Source: CAYRML01 sp964425485
GTDB taxonomy: Bacteria > Bacillota > Dehalobacteriia > UBA4068
Assembly (NCBI GenBank): GCA_964425485.1
Contig: CAYRML010000031.1
Span: 1 to 16,436, forward strand
DNA length: 16,436 bases
Direction: 5' to 3'
Positions 8,766 through 15,341 of the stretch are shown one piece after another; the stretch's first letter is position 1, and each line of letters begins with the position of its first letter. Under the pieces are notes generated by a model. It saw only the letters and a list, made by a program, of their open reading frames with translations. It was not told the DNA's origin and ran no database searches. Made by a program: the position numbers and the translations under genes.

Positions 8766-8806
8766 TTAGCATCTTATTGGTTGCAGTTTCTCATCGGATG
8801 AAGCTT

Positions 8807-10669
8807 CTAATCATATAAGGAGCCGAAATTTTCGAAAGGATAAACGCGAAAAACAGCTTTACCTACAACATGTTCGGAACCAATAGTACCGACGGAAGTA
8901 TCCCGGCTGTCATGGCTTTCGTTTCGGTTATCACCCATAACAAAATAGGAATCGCTATCTATGATCATGTCCACGGCGCCATTGGTATATATATTGGTCA
9001 GATAAGGTTCTGTATAGAGCTCATTATTAATATAAACCAGGCCATCTTTGACGGTGATTTGGTCATTGGGCAAACCGACAATCCTTTTTATATAATATTC
9101 ATCATCACGATCCGGGGCGTCTATGACCACAATATCCCCTCTTTGCGGTTCCGAGATGATATAGGAAATCTTGCTGGTGAACAGCCGATCACCATTTTGC
9201 AATGTCGGCACCATGGAAGAGCCGTTGACAATGGTCATTTCAAATACATAGGCTCGCAGACAAAAAGCGATAGCTACAGCCGCTATAATAGCTATTATTA
9301 TGCCCGCGGCCGAAGTTTTTTTACGATCTTTTTTAACTTTTTTTGTAGTTTTTTCTGGGGCGGCGGGATCCAGATCCGTTTCGGGGGGGCTTTGTTCATT
9401 CAAGCCCAGGCTATAATCCTGATGGGCCGCGGCTGCTTGGCTCGGCCCTGGTGGTGATGTCTCTCCGGGTTTTACAAACGGTGGTTGAGCATCTTTTGAT
9501 TTTTCCTCTGTCAGTGCCATATTTTTCAGTGCGGAGGCGGCAACCATGGTGTCGGAGATATCTTTTAAGATCAGCAGCGATTCTTCTTTGGTACGCAATT
9601 TTTGCTGCTGGATGGCCGCTAGCTTCAGGTTGGCTTCCTGCGCGAATTCTTTGGCCGTGGATAATTCTTTTTGGGCCCTTTGATAATCCTTAGCGGCCTG
9701 TTCTTTCAGCATATTTGCTGTCAGAAATGCCGCTTGGGCGGCCTGATTTTTTTCTGTTTCCAAATCTGCCTGCTGATTGGCCGCGGCCGCGGCTTCCAAT
9801 GCGTTTTCGGCTATTTCAGAAGTTTGCTGCGCCATTTCCTGCAAGCGTTGAGCTTCTTTCTCATAATTTTTTAATGAGATCAAAGATTTTTCTACCGCCT
9901 CTTCTGCCTGTGCCACGGCACCGGTGGCGGCCTCGCGGGCACTAAGTTGGGCGCTCAAAGCGGCTTCTGCCGCCAAATAAGCTTGTTGGGTAGCCTCAAG
10001 TTTTGCTTTATAAATCATATCGGTTTGGCTGGTGGGATTTTCTTTCAGCGCCTTATCCGCTTTTTGGGCGGACTGCATGGCGGCCGAAGCCGCAACAGAG
10101 GCATTGCTTGCTTGATCCTGGGCATCTTTGGCTAAGGAAAGCAAGCCGGATGCGCTTTGCTCTTCCGCTTTGGCTTGCGGCCAGGGCTCTGCTGCTGTTT
10201 CCGGTTTAGGGGAGATGAAGGAAGTATCACTGAAAGGGATATCTGGTATCGGTATTTTAGGCGCGTATGTATCAAAAGCAGCTGATTTTTCCTCGAGGTT
10301 TGCTGCTGTGGTTGTCGATTCTTGTACCGGCCATGATGGTTGCTGAGCGGCAATTTCCGCCAAATCACTCTCGGCTGTTTGTTGGCTGGGCGAAAGCTGC
10401 TGGGATCTTATTTGATCCAGAGCTTGCTGGGCGGCGGCTGCGACTTCGTCATCGGGGACTTCAATGGCAGGTTCCGACGAAGCATCTTCTATAAAAGGTG
10501 TTTCAGCAAAAGGATCATCAGATAAGGTTTTTCCGGCCAGAGGATTTTCTATGACAGGAATTTCCGCAGGGATAGCTTCCTCCTGCAAATTGTTTTCCTC
10601 CACTTCTTTATCCCATGGAGCTTTTTTATCGTTATTTCCGAGCCAAAAATTATCCGACAAAATAATCAC
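8807..10669 (-). CDS. lepB: Type I signal peptidase with about 450-residue N-terminal extension
   Basis: The last 168 residues are a complete S26 signal peptidase, which cleaves signal peptides on the outer face of the membrane. It has a membrane segment (about 455-471), the nucleophile in GSSMVPT (Ser485), the general base in YYIKRIVGLP (Lys528) and the box GDNRNESHDSR (579-589). What precedes it is unusual. Residues 1-170 are acidic and Pro-rich with repeated short motifs such as DPFAETPF. Residues 172-392 are rich in Ala, Gln, Glu and Lys, nearly free of Gly and Pro, and look like a long helical or coiled-coil segment. Residues 393-441 are Pro-rich, and KKVKKDRKK (443-451) precedes the membrane helix, placing the extension in the cytoplasm. 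Ordinary Bacillota enzymes are about 170-200 residues. The frame is continuous. The start is a GTG with a weak Shine-Dalgarno site, 42 bases after a good -10 box, so the exact start is the least certain point. Confidence 0.9.
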   Translation of the reverse strand: MIILSDNFWLGNNDKKAPWDKEVEENNLQEEAIPAEIPVIENPLAGKTLSDDPFAETPFIEDASSEPAIEVPDDEVAAAAQQALDQIRSQQLSPSQQTAESDLAEIAAQQPSWPVQESTTTAANLEEKSAAFDTYAPKIPIPDIPFSDTSFISPKPETAAEPWPQAKAEEQSASGLLSLAKDAQDQASNASVAASAAMQSAQKADKALKENPTSQTDMIYKAKLEATQQAYLAAEAALSAQLSAREAATGAVAQAEEAVEKSLISLKNYEKEAQRLQEMAQQTSEIAENALEAAAAANQQADLETEKNQAAQAAFLTANMLKEQAAKDYQRAQKELSTAKEFAQEANLKLAAIQQQKLRTKEESLLILKDISDTMVAASALKNMALTEEKSKDAQPPFVKPGETSPPGPSQAAAAHQDYSLGLNEQSPPETDLDPAAPEKTTKKVKKDRKKTSAAGIIIAIIAAVAIAFCLRAYVFEMTIVNGSSMVPTLQNGDRLFTSKISYIISEPQRGDIVVIDAPDRDDEYYIKRIVGLPNDQITVKDGLVYINNELYTEPYLTNIYTNGAVDMIIDSDSYFVMGDNRNESHDSRDTSVGTIGSEHVVGKAVFRVYPFENFGSLYD

Positions 10670-10710
10670 CAGGCTTTCTTTTGAGGGTATATTTTTGATA
10701 TATATCCTAT

Positions 10711-10739
10711 ATTATATCATTTATCGAGTCTAATGGAAA
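10711..10739 (-). promoter_or_regulatory. Sigma-A type promoter of lepB
   Basis: On the minus strand, TTTCCA (10739-10734), a 17-bp spacer and a perfect TATAAT (10716-10711) lie about 42 bases before the GTG start of lepB. The -35 matches TTGACA at four of six positions. Confidence 0.65.
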
Positions 10740-10816
10740 AGTTTTTTTTCCCAGGCAGGGATTTTCTCTTTGCAAGCCAAATATTATAGGCGACAGTGGC
10801 AAAGGGAGGCTTTAAA

Positions 10817-11251
10817 ATGCAAGAAGTTGATATCTACAGCGATGGCGCCTGTTCCGGTAATCCGGGCCCCGGAGGGTGGGCTTGTGTGCTGATTTATGGC
10901 ATGCACCGGCGCGAGAAATATGGTGCCGATCCGCTGACCACAAATCAGAAAATGGAATTGCAGGCTGCCCTGGAAGGGCTGAAGATGCTCAAGCGTCCCT
11001 GTAAGGTCAATCTTCATAGCGACAGTGCTTATTTGATCAATGCCTTTAATCAGGGATGGATCGACCGCTGGCTGCAAAATAGCTGGCAGACAAGCAAAAA
11101 GATGCCGGTAGAGAATCAGGATCTCTGGCTGGAATTATGGCAGCAAAATAGCGTCCACCAAATTAAATGGATAAAGGTCAAGGGCCATGCCGGCCATGCG
11201 GAAAATGAGCGCTGTGATTTTTTGGCCCGCCAAGCTATTGCTATGCTATAA
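10817..11251 (+). CDS. rnhA: Ribonuclease HI
   Basis: RNase HI cuts the RNA strand of RNA:DNA hybrids, clearing primers and R-loops. The start ATG at 10817 is supported by GGGAGG (10804-10809); a GTG at 10796 is upstream of that site and rejected. The 144-residue protein has the four catalytic acids: Asp9 in YSDGACSGNPGPGGW, Glu47 in KMELQAALEGL, Asp69 in HSDSAYL and Asp134 in ENERCDFLA, with His124 in VKGHAGH. Length is close to the E. coli enzyme (155). It is divergent from lepB across 147 bases and ends at a terminator shared with the convergent UspA gene. No convincing promoter was found, only a TATTAT at 10782-10787 lacking a -35. Confidence 0.97.
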   Translation: MQEVDIYSDGACSGNPGPGGWACVLIYGMHRREKYGADPLTTNQKMELQAALEGLKMLKRPCKVNLHSDSAYLINAFNQGWIDRWLQNSWQTSKKMPVENQDLWLELWQQNSVHQIKWIKVKGHAGHAENERCDFLARQAIAML

Positions 11252-11280
11252 AAAAGGCCTCTGAAAAGAGGCTTTTATTT
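11251..11280. terminator. Terminator between rnhA and the UspA-family gene
   Basis: GCCTCT (11257-11262) pairs with AGAGGC (11267-11272), flanked by an A-run on the left and TTTTATTTT on the right. One extra G interrupts the outer pairing. It overlaps the end of both convergent genes and can serve both strands. Confidence 0.82.
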
Positions 11281-11727
11281 TACAATCAGAACATTTATTT
11301 TTGTGTGATGTATAACTTTTTCTGTAACAGAGCCCATGAAAACACGTTTGGTGATGCTAGTTAGGCCGCGGCAGCCCATGACCAAAAGATCATATTTACC
11401 GCTATCCGCTTCTTTAAGTATTTCTTCGGAAGGATAGCCCACGGCTACGATATTATGGGTTTTGATATTGATGTCTGTAAATTTTTCCGTTACATAGTCC
11501 AAAAGCATTTTGCTGTGCTCTTGTTCTCTTTCCATCAATTCGGCTTGGGTATCATAAATGTTTTTCATCAATGGACCGGGCATTGCGGCCATATTATATA
11601 TGGGTTCCTGAAAGACTACGGTTATTAATGCAACTTCCGCAGAGCCAAAGGCTTTGGCTGTTTGGGCAGCAACATCAGCCGCTTTTAATGATTGTTCCGA
11701 GCCATCGATAGCTACCAATATTCTCAT
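11275..11727 (-). CDS. UspA-family universal stress protein
   Basis: The product is a single-domain, 150-residue cytoplasmic protein of the universal stress fold. It opens with MRILVAIDGSEQS, the usual first strand with the conserved Asp, and carries the nucleotide-binding signature late in the chain, GCRG (118-121) followed by GS (132-133). The spacing between these is ten residues instead of the usual nine (G-2x-G-9x-G-S/T), so ATP binding is likely but not certain. The end VLIVK is typical. The start ATG has AAGGGGG upstream. It is a single-gene unit with its own strong promoter, convergent with rnhA and divergent from the corrinoid pair. Such proteins usually respond to stress or growth arrest; its partner is unknown. 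Confidence 0.92.
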   Translation of the reverse strand: MRILVAIDGSEQSLKAADVAAQTAKAFGSAEVALITVVFQEPIYNMAAMPGPLMKNIYDTQAELMEREQEHSKMLLDYVTEKFTDINIKTHNIVAVGYPSEEILKEADSGKYDLLVMGCRGLTSITKRVFMGSVTEKVIHHTKINVLIVK

Positions 11728-11771
11728 AAAATTTTGCCCCCTTATCCAATATTTAATTTTTATTTTGTTTT

Positions 11772-11801
11772 AGTATAGACTATTATTATGCTAAAAGTCA
11801 A
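11772..11801 (-). promoter_or_regulatory. Sigma-A type promoter of the UspA-family gene
   Basis: On the minus strand, TTGACT (11801-11796), an 18-bp spacer and TATACT (11777-11772) stand 45 bases before the ATG. Each hexamer differs from consensus at one position. No equally good promoter was seen on the plus strand of this gap for the corrinoid-protein gene. Confidence 0.75.
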
Positions 11802-11898
11802 TCGGTGTTTTATTCGACAATATTTTTTAGCTATGGAAGGGAAATATATCTTAAACAAAGAATAATCTATAGGATATTTTGAAGGATTGGTGATAAAT

Positions 11899-12540
11899 TT
11901 GTCAAGTGCTTTATATGGAGAACTAATACAATATATCATAGACGGGGATGACGCGGCCGTAGACGCGCAAACCGATGCTCTTTTGAGGACAGGGCAAAAT
12001 CCTATGTCCATTATCGACCAGGGCTTGTTGGCCGGCATGACGCAAGTGGGCGAACTGTTTAAGGAAGGCGAGATGTTTGTGCCGGAGGTGATGATGGCGG
12101 CGCAAGCTGTAACAGCAGCATTGGACAAGCTCAAAGCACTAATTTCCGAAGAAGATCTGCCGAAAATGGCTACCATAGTTATCGGTACGGTTAAGGGTGA
12201 TTTGCATGATATCGGTAAAAATCTGGTGGCTATGATGATGGAAAACAGCGGTTTCCAGGTTATTGACTTAGGTACAGACGTTGCGCCGGAGGATTTTTGT
12301 CAGGCTGTAGCCGTCCATGGTGCCGCCATAGTTGCCATGTCTGCACTTTTGACCACTACAATGCCTGCTATGCGGGAGACGGTGGATGCCATCAATCAAG
12401 CCGGCTGCCGGCATGAAGTAAAAATTATCATTGGCGGGGCCCCCGTCACAGCCGAATATGCACAGCAGATAGGCGCCGACGGTTATTCCGAGGATGCTGT
12501 GCGCGCCGTGGAATTATGCAAAAGGCTATTAAATATATAA
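11899..12540 (+). CDS. Corrinoid (methyl-carrying B12-binding) protein
   Basis: This is a carrier of the MtaC/MtbC/MtvC type that holds a cobalamin cofactor and passes methyl groups between two methyltransferases. A four-helix cap domain (about 1-88, including GMTQVGELFKEGEMFVPEV) is followed by a Rossmann B12-binding domain (about 90-213). That domain has DLHDIG (101-106), with His103 as the lower axial cobalt ligand, then SALLTTTM (148-155) and GGAPVT (179-184). The start is uncertain: TTG 11887, GTG 11890 and TTG 11899 are all in frame after GAAGGA. TTG 11899 is preferred because MSSALYGEL matches the usual start of the family and because of spacing; 213 residues fits. It is followed after 24 bases by the methyltransferase gene and is surely co-transcribed with it. 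Confidence 0.9.
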   Translation: MSSALYGELIQYIIDGDDAAVDAQTDALLRTGQNPMSIIDQGLLAGMTQVGELFKEGEMFVPEVMMAAQAVTAALDKLKALISEEDLPKMATIVIGTVKGDLHDIGKNLVAMMMENSGFQVIDLGTDVAPEDFCQAVAVHGAAIVAMSALLTTTMPAMRETVDAINQAGCRHEVKIIIGGAPVTAEYAQQIGADGYSEDAVRAVELCKRLLNI

Positions 12541-12564
12541 TTATAAAAATATGAAGGAGAGCAT

Positions 12565-13371
12565 ATGCTAATAGTAGGAGAATTAATCAACAGCAGCCGC
12601 AAAGCTATCAAACCCCTGATAGAAGCCAAAGATGCTGCATCTATTCAGGAAATTGCTTTATTGCAGGTGCAAACAGGCGCTGATTATTTGGATATCAATT
12701 GCGGTACTTTTGTTGATGAGGAAAAGGAAAAGATGGCCTGGCTTATCGATGTTGTACAACAGGTTACGGATAAGCCTTTATGTGTGGATAGCCCCAGCGC
12801 CGAGGTGTTAAAGATCGGTTTGGCCGCTTACAAAAACGGTCAGCCTCTGATCAACTCCATCACGGCCGAAAAAGAGCGTTTTTCTCAGATATTGCCCTTG
12901 GCCCTGCAATATAAAGCCAAATTAGTGGCTTTATGCATGGACGACGATGGCATTCCGCTAACACCGCAGAAGCGTTTTGCCACCGCGGAAAAATTGATTG
13001 GCGATCTTACTGCTGCCGGTATGGATCAGGATGATATTTATCTTGATCCTTTGGTGCAGCCAATTGCCACAAGCGGGGAGGCCGGCATGGCGGTGCTTGA
13101 AACCATCAGTGCCATCAAGGCCAAATATCCGGCTGTTCATTGCATTTGCGGCTTATCCAATATTTCTTTTGGCTTACCTAACAGAGCCTTATTGAATAGC
13201 ACTTTTTTAGTACAGACTATGTCAAGAGGTATGGATGCCTATATACTCAATCCTACTGATAAAAAACTGATGGGGCTTTTATATGCCTCTAATGCTTTGT
13301 TGGGAAATGACAATTTTTGCACAAAATATCTAAAAGCTCACCGTCAAGGATTGTATAAAGAAGAAAAATAG
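12565..13371 (+). CDS. Methyltetrahydrofolate:corrinoid methyltransferase (AcsE-like)
   Basis: The 268-residue protein has the pterin-binding TIM-barrel fold of methyltetrahydrofolate methyltransferases, which move a methyl group between tetrahydrofolate and a Co(I) corrinoid protein. Its pterin-contacting positions line up with those known for the acetogen enzyme AcsE: Asp75 in CVDSP, Asn97 in LINSIT, Asp161 in YLDPL and Asn199 in GLSNISFG. The start ATG has AAGGAG five bases before it. It sits 24 bases after the corrinoid protein, its presumed substrate. The CO dehydrogenase/acetyl-CoA synthase genes that accompany AcsE proper are absent here. The pair could instead be the shared half of a demethylation system (ether, methylamine or betaine type) whose substrate-specific methyltransferase is encoded elsewhere. 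No terminator follows before the T-box promoter. Confidence 0.9.
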   Translation: MLIVGELINSSRKAIKPLIEAKDAASIQEIALLQVQTGADYLDINCGTFVDEEKEKMAWLIDVVQQVTDKPLCVDSPSAEVLKIGLAAYKNGQPLINSITAEKERFSQILPLALQYKAKLVALCMDDDGIPLTPQKRFATAEKLIGDLTAAGMDQDDIYLDPLVQPIATSGEAGMAVLETISAIKAKYPAVHCICGLSNISFGLPNRALLNSTFLVQTMSRGMDAYILNPTDKKLMGLLYASNALLGNDNFCTKYLKAHRQGLYKEEK

Positions 13372-13381
13372 TGTCGAACTC

Positions 13382-13410
13382 TTGACAAAAAAAAAGAATA
13401 ATAGTAAAAT
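13382..13410 (+). promoter_or_regulatory. Consensus promoter of the T-box/tyrA transcript
   Basis: TTGACA (13382-13387), a 17-bp spacer and TAAAAT (13405-13410) form a near-perfect sigma-A promoter starting ten bases after the methyltransferase stop codon. Transcription should begin near 13417, just before the leader RNA. Confidence 0.88.
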
Positions 13411-13524
13411 GATTACAATAATGTAAGTATATATACAAAAGCGAAGATCAGGAAGAAGTAATAACCGTCCAAGATATTCCAGAGAGTTCCCGGTTGCTGC
13501 GAGGGGCAATATCTGTGTTATGAA

Positions 13525-13527
13525 TAC
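13525..13527 (+). promoter_or_regulatory. T-box specifier codon UAC (tyrosine)
   Basis: In the usual context GAA-codon-AxCC followed by GGAGC, the specifier triplet reads TAC. It would pair with the GUA anticodon of tRNA-Tyr, matching the downstream tyrA. Confidence 0.85.
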
Positions 13528-13672
13528 ATCCTAGGAGCTACTCACCGAAAGGCTTTGCCCGAGTAGGCTGATGTCGGAACCTTCACCCGTTATCGTGATA
13601 GAGTATGTATGTACTCAAAGAGGTCGGCGCTGTGAGGCGTCGATAAATAGAGGTGGTAACACGGTAGATCTT

Positions 13673-13707
13673 CCGTCCTCTGAGTTAATCGGGGGACGGC
13701 TTTTTGT
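13673..13707 (+). terminator. Regulated terminator of the T-box leader
   Basis: CCGTCCTCT (13673-13681) pairs with GGGGGACGG (13691-13699), with two G-U pairs, and is followed by CTTTTTGT. The left arm is also the 3' half of the antiterminator that pairs with AGAGG at the T-box, giving the two mutually exclusive structures expected of this riboswitch class. Confidence 0.9.
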
Positions 13708-13729
13708 TTTCAGAATAGGATTCAGGGGT

Positions 13730-14578
13730 ATGATAATAAGTATAATTGGGCTGGGATTGATCGGTGGATCATTGGCCAAGGCAATTAAAATGAATACTGA
13801 TCATACTGTTTGCGGCTATGATATAGATGCCCAAGTTATGCAAAAAGCATGGGAGCAAAAGGCTATAGACAAATCAGGAATTTCTGATGCCCTGGATGCT
13901 GATCTGACTTTTATCTGTTTGCATCCCAAAGAAACTATTTATTTTATACAAGGGAATGCAACAAAATTCAAAAAAGGATCCGTTGTGGCTGATGTTTGTG
14001 GTATTAAAGCATATATAAGTGAGCAAGTAGATGAACTTCTACATAATAACGGCGCCTTTTATGTGGGTACGCATCCCATGGCCGGTCGGGAATTTTCCGG
14101 CTTCGATTATGCGGATGGAGGGCTTTTCCAGGGCTCCAGCTTCATTATTACTAAGACGGATAATACTTGTGAGCGGGCTGCGCTTGTAGTTTCCGATCTT
14201 GCCAGCGCTATCGGATTCCAAAAAATAATTTCCAGCACTCCCAAACAACATGATGAAATTATCGCTTATACCTCGCAGTTGGCTCATTTAATCTCTAATG
14301 CTTATGTTAAGAGTCCATCTATAAAAAAAGAGGGTGGCTTCAGTTCCCACAGCTTCCGAGAGCTCAGCCGGGTAGCCAAACTGGATGAACATTTGTGGAG
14401 TTCTTTATTCATCCTGAATCGCGATGCATTATTGCAGGAGCTTGACACATTTATAAGTAATCTTAAAAAATATGGCAATGCTCTGGCCAACAATGATGCT
14501 GATGCCATTTATATATTGTTGAAAGCAGGACGTATCATTAAAGAAGCCAATTTAGGCGAATATGATAAAAAAGATTGA
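13730..14578 (+). CDS. tyrA: Prephenate dehydrogenase (TyrA)
   Basis: TyrA oxidatively decarboxylates prephenate to 4-hydroxyphenylpyruvate (or arogenate to tyrosine) in tyrosine synthesis. The 282-residue protein begins with a nucleotide-binding motif GLGLIGGS (7-14), with Asp31 at the end of the second strand. It carries HPMAGRE (115-121), with the catalytic-type His115, and PKQHDEIIAYTSQLAHLI (171-188) of the helical dimer domain. It lacks the C-terminal ACT domain seen in Bacillus TyrA, so feedback by tyrosine through ACT is not expected; control is through the T-box. The start ATG at 13730 is the first residue of the Rossmann strand. AGGA (13717-13720) at 9 bases is the likely ribosome-binding site, since AGGGG one base before the ATG is too close. 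The frame upstream of it is riboswitch, not protein. An aminotransferase remnant follows directly. Confidence 0.94.
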   Translation: MIISIIGLGLIGGSLAKAIKMNTDHTVCGYDIDAQVMQKAWEQKAIDKSGISDALDADLTFICLHPKETIYFIQGNATKFKKGSVVADVCGIKAYISEQVDELLHNNGAFYVGTHPMAGREFSGFDYADGGLFQGSSFIITKTDNTCERAALVVSDLASAIGFQKIISSTPKQHDEIIAYTSQLAHLISNAYVKSPSIKKEGGFSSHSFRELSRVAKLDEHLWSSLFILNRDALLQELDTFISNLKKYGNALANNDADAIYILLKAGRIIKEANLGEYDKKD

Positions 14579-14914
14579 TTATGGGCAAATTTAATTGCCC
14601 TTACAACTGGGTTAACCGATGTTCATATTGGTTTTAGGAGACCATTATCAAGTGCTTCTTGGCCAAGCGATTCAGTTATACGCGTCCTACTGGCGGACTA
14701 TTTCTTTGATGCATATTCCCCAATAGCGGCAAGATTAATGATCAGATTAAAAAGTTAATATATTAGAGGTGTACCGGTTGATCCTGGGGTGACTTTTTTA
14801 GCAGATGGTCTTGATGTACCGTAATGTCGACTCAAATATTTCACTCCATCAGATAACCAAATCACGGAGGGTATCAAGATAATGGCTGATACCGTCAGTG
14901 AATTCCTCCGCTAA
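14579..14914 (+). pseudogene. Decayed C-terminal remnant of a PLP-dependent aminotransferase
   Basis: No ORF of note is open here, but pieced frames give the end of a class I/II (MocR/LysN-like) aminotransferase. Frame 2 from 14579 reads LIALTTGLTDVHIGFRR. Frame 1 from about 14641 reads RFSYTRPTGGLFL, then TGA (14707-14709) where the family has Trp, then CIFPNSGKINDQIKKL. Frame 2 again from about 14765 reads RGVPVDPGVTFLADG, TAA (14822-14824) at the usual Tyr of the PYCRL motif, then CRLKYFTPSDNQITEGI to the final TAA at 14914. That is two frameshifts and two nonsense codons in about 110 codons, and the N-terminal three quarters, including the PLP lysine, is missing. The remnant starts right after the tyrA stop, suggesting a deletion in a former tyrA-aminotransferase operon. 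The assignment is from recalled family motifs. Confidence 0.68.
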
Positions 14915-14969
14915 ACATAAAGATAAAGGCCGCCTGTCGGGATAACAGGCGGCCTTTATCTTTATGTTT
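14913..14969. terminator. 25-bp perfect hairpin terminator
   Basis: Bases 14913-14937 pair without mismatch with 14945-14969 around a 7-base loop (CGGGATA). The GC core GGCCGCCTGT is flanked by A/T-rich arms that supply T-tracts in both directions. It overlaps the last stop codon of the aminotransferase remnant and ends the tyrA transcript. Confidence 0.92.
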
Positions 14970-14978
14970 ATTATATAT

Positions 14979-15013
14979 AATAAAGGGACTTGCCACCGGC
15001 AAGTCCCTTTATT
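14979..15013. terminator. Second hairpin terminator, mainly for the minus-strand genes
   Basis: AATAAAGGGACTTGCC (14979-14994) pairs perfectly with 14998-15013 over a three-base loop. It lies just past the stop codon of the minus-strand monooxygenase-fold gene. A T-rich stretch follows in the minus direction (TTATTATATATAA). Together with the preceding hairpin it forms a tandem barrier between convergent transcripts. Confidence 0.85.
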
Positions 15014-15020
15014 GATTGTC

Positions 15021-15305
15021 TTAAACCATAGTATATAATTCTGTCAGAGTGTTTTCTTGCAAAAATTCAGCCATTTGCGGTACCAAAGTAGTGAAGTGCG
15101 AACTGTTACTGTGGCTCTCGATAGCGGCCAGATCCTGCCAGGTTTCGATAAAAGTCAGTATCTGAGGATTATTTATTTCCTGATAGAGATTATAAGATAT
15201 GCAGCCGGCCTCTTTTTGGCTGGCCGCCACCAACTGGGCAGCTACGGCTTGAAATTCATTGATTTTATCAGCTTTAACGATTCGTTTTGCGACTATGGTT
15301 ATCAT
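15021..15305 (-). CDS. Antibiotic biosynthesis monooxygenase (ABM/YgiN-like) domain protein
   Basis: The 94-residue protein is a single ferredoxin-like ABM domain of the putative quinol monooxygenase YgiN type. It opens with MITIVAKRIVKADK, has the loop KEAGCISYNLYQ, then FIETWQDLAAIESH followed by SSHF, the usual core of the family. Such small dimeric proteins oxidise quinols or act on unknown aromatic substrates, and many have no known activity. The start ATG is preceded by a strong AAGGAGGGC (15320-15312). It lies 36 bases after ychF on the same strand with no terminator between, so the two are probably co-transcribed, though a functional link is not implied. Its transcript ends at the tandem hairpins. 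Confidence 0.9.
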   Translation of the reverse strand: MITIVAKRIVKADKINEFQAVAAQLVAASQKEAGCISYNLYQEINNPQILTFIETWQDLAAIESHSNSSHFTTLVPQMAEFLQENTLTELYTMV

Positions 15306-15341
15306 AGTATAGCCCTCCTTTTTTACTAGAATAATTGATTT

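Larger units (their letters stand above)
13418..13707 (+). ncRNA. T-box riboswitch, tyrosine specificity
   Basis: This leader senses uncharged tRNA and lets transcription continue into tyrA when tyrosine is short. The Stem I parts are in order: AGATATT pairs with AATATCT, AGAGAGTT and GGTTGCTGCGA form the AG bulge and distal loop, and GAATACATCC is the specifier loop. Stem II is CTACTC/GAGTAG. The conserved CCCGTTATC precedes a small hairpin GAGTA/TACTC. The T-box AGAGGTGGTAACACGG is at 13649-13664, and a terminator ends the leader. TGGT in the T-box bulge fits a tRNA with discriminator A, as in tRNA-Tyr. An ORF reading through this region from 13571 is an artefact. The 5' end is set by the promoter and is approximate. 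This accounts for the gene-free stretch 13372-13729. Confidence 0.93.

Noticed and set aside
8870..9457. 195-codon plus-strand ORF opposite lepB
   Set aside because: It lies antisense to the conserved catalytic domain of the signal peptidase, matches no family I recognise and has no convincing ribosome-binding site.
13571..13729. N-terminal extension of tyrA from 13571
   Set aside because: This stretch is T-box leader (T-box, antiterminator and terminator); the open frame is chance, and the conserved protein begins at 13730.
14583..14600. Hairpin GGGCAA/TTGCCC just after the tyrA stop as a terminator
   Set aside because: The six-base stem has no T-tract after it and overlaps sequence that reads as aminotransferase remnant.
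14913..15013. Tandem inverted repeats as a mobile element or integron site
   Set aside because: They sit exactly between convergent gene ends, with T-rich flanks and no shared sequence or target duplication, so terminators explain them.
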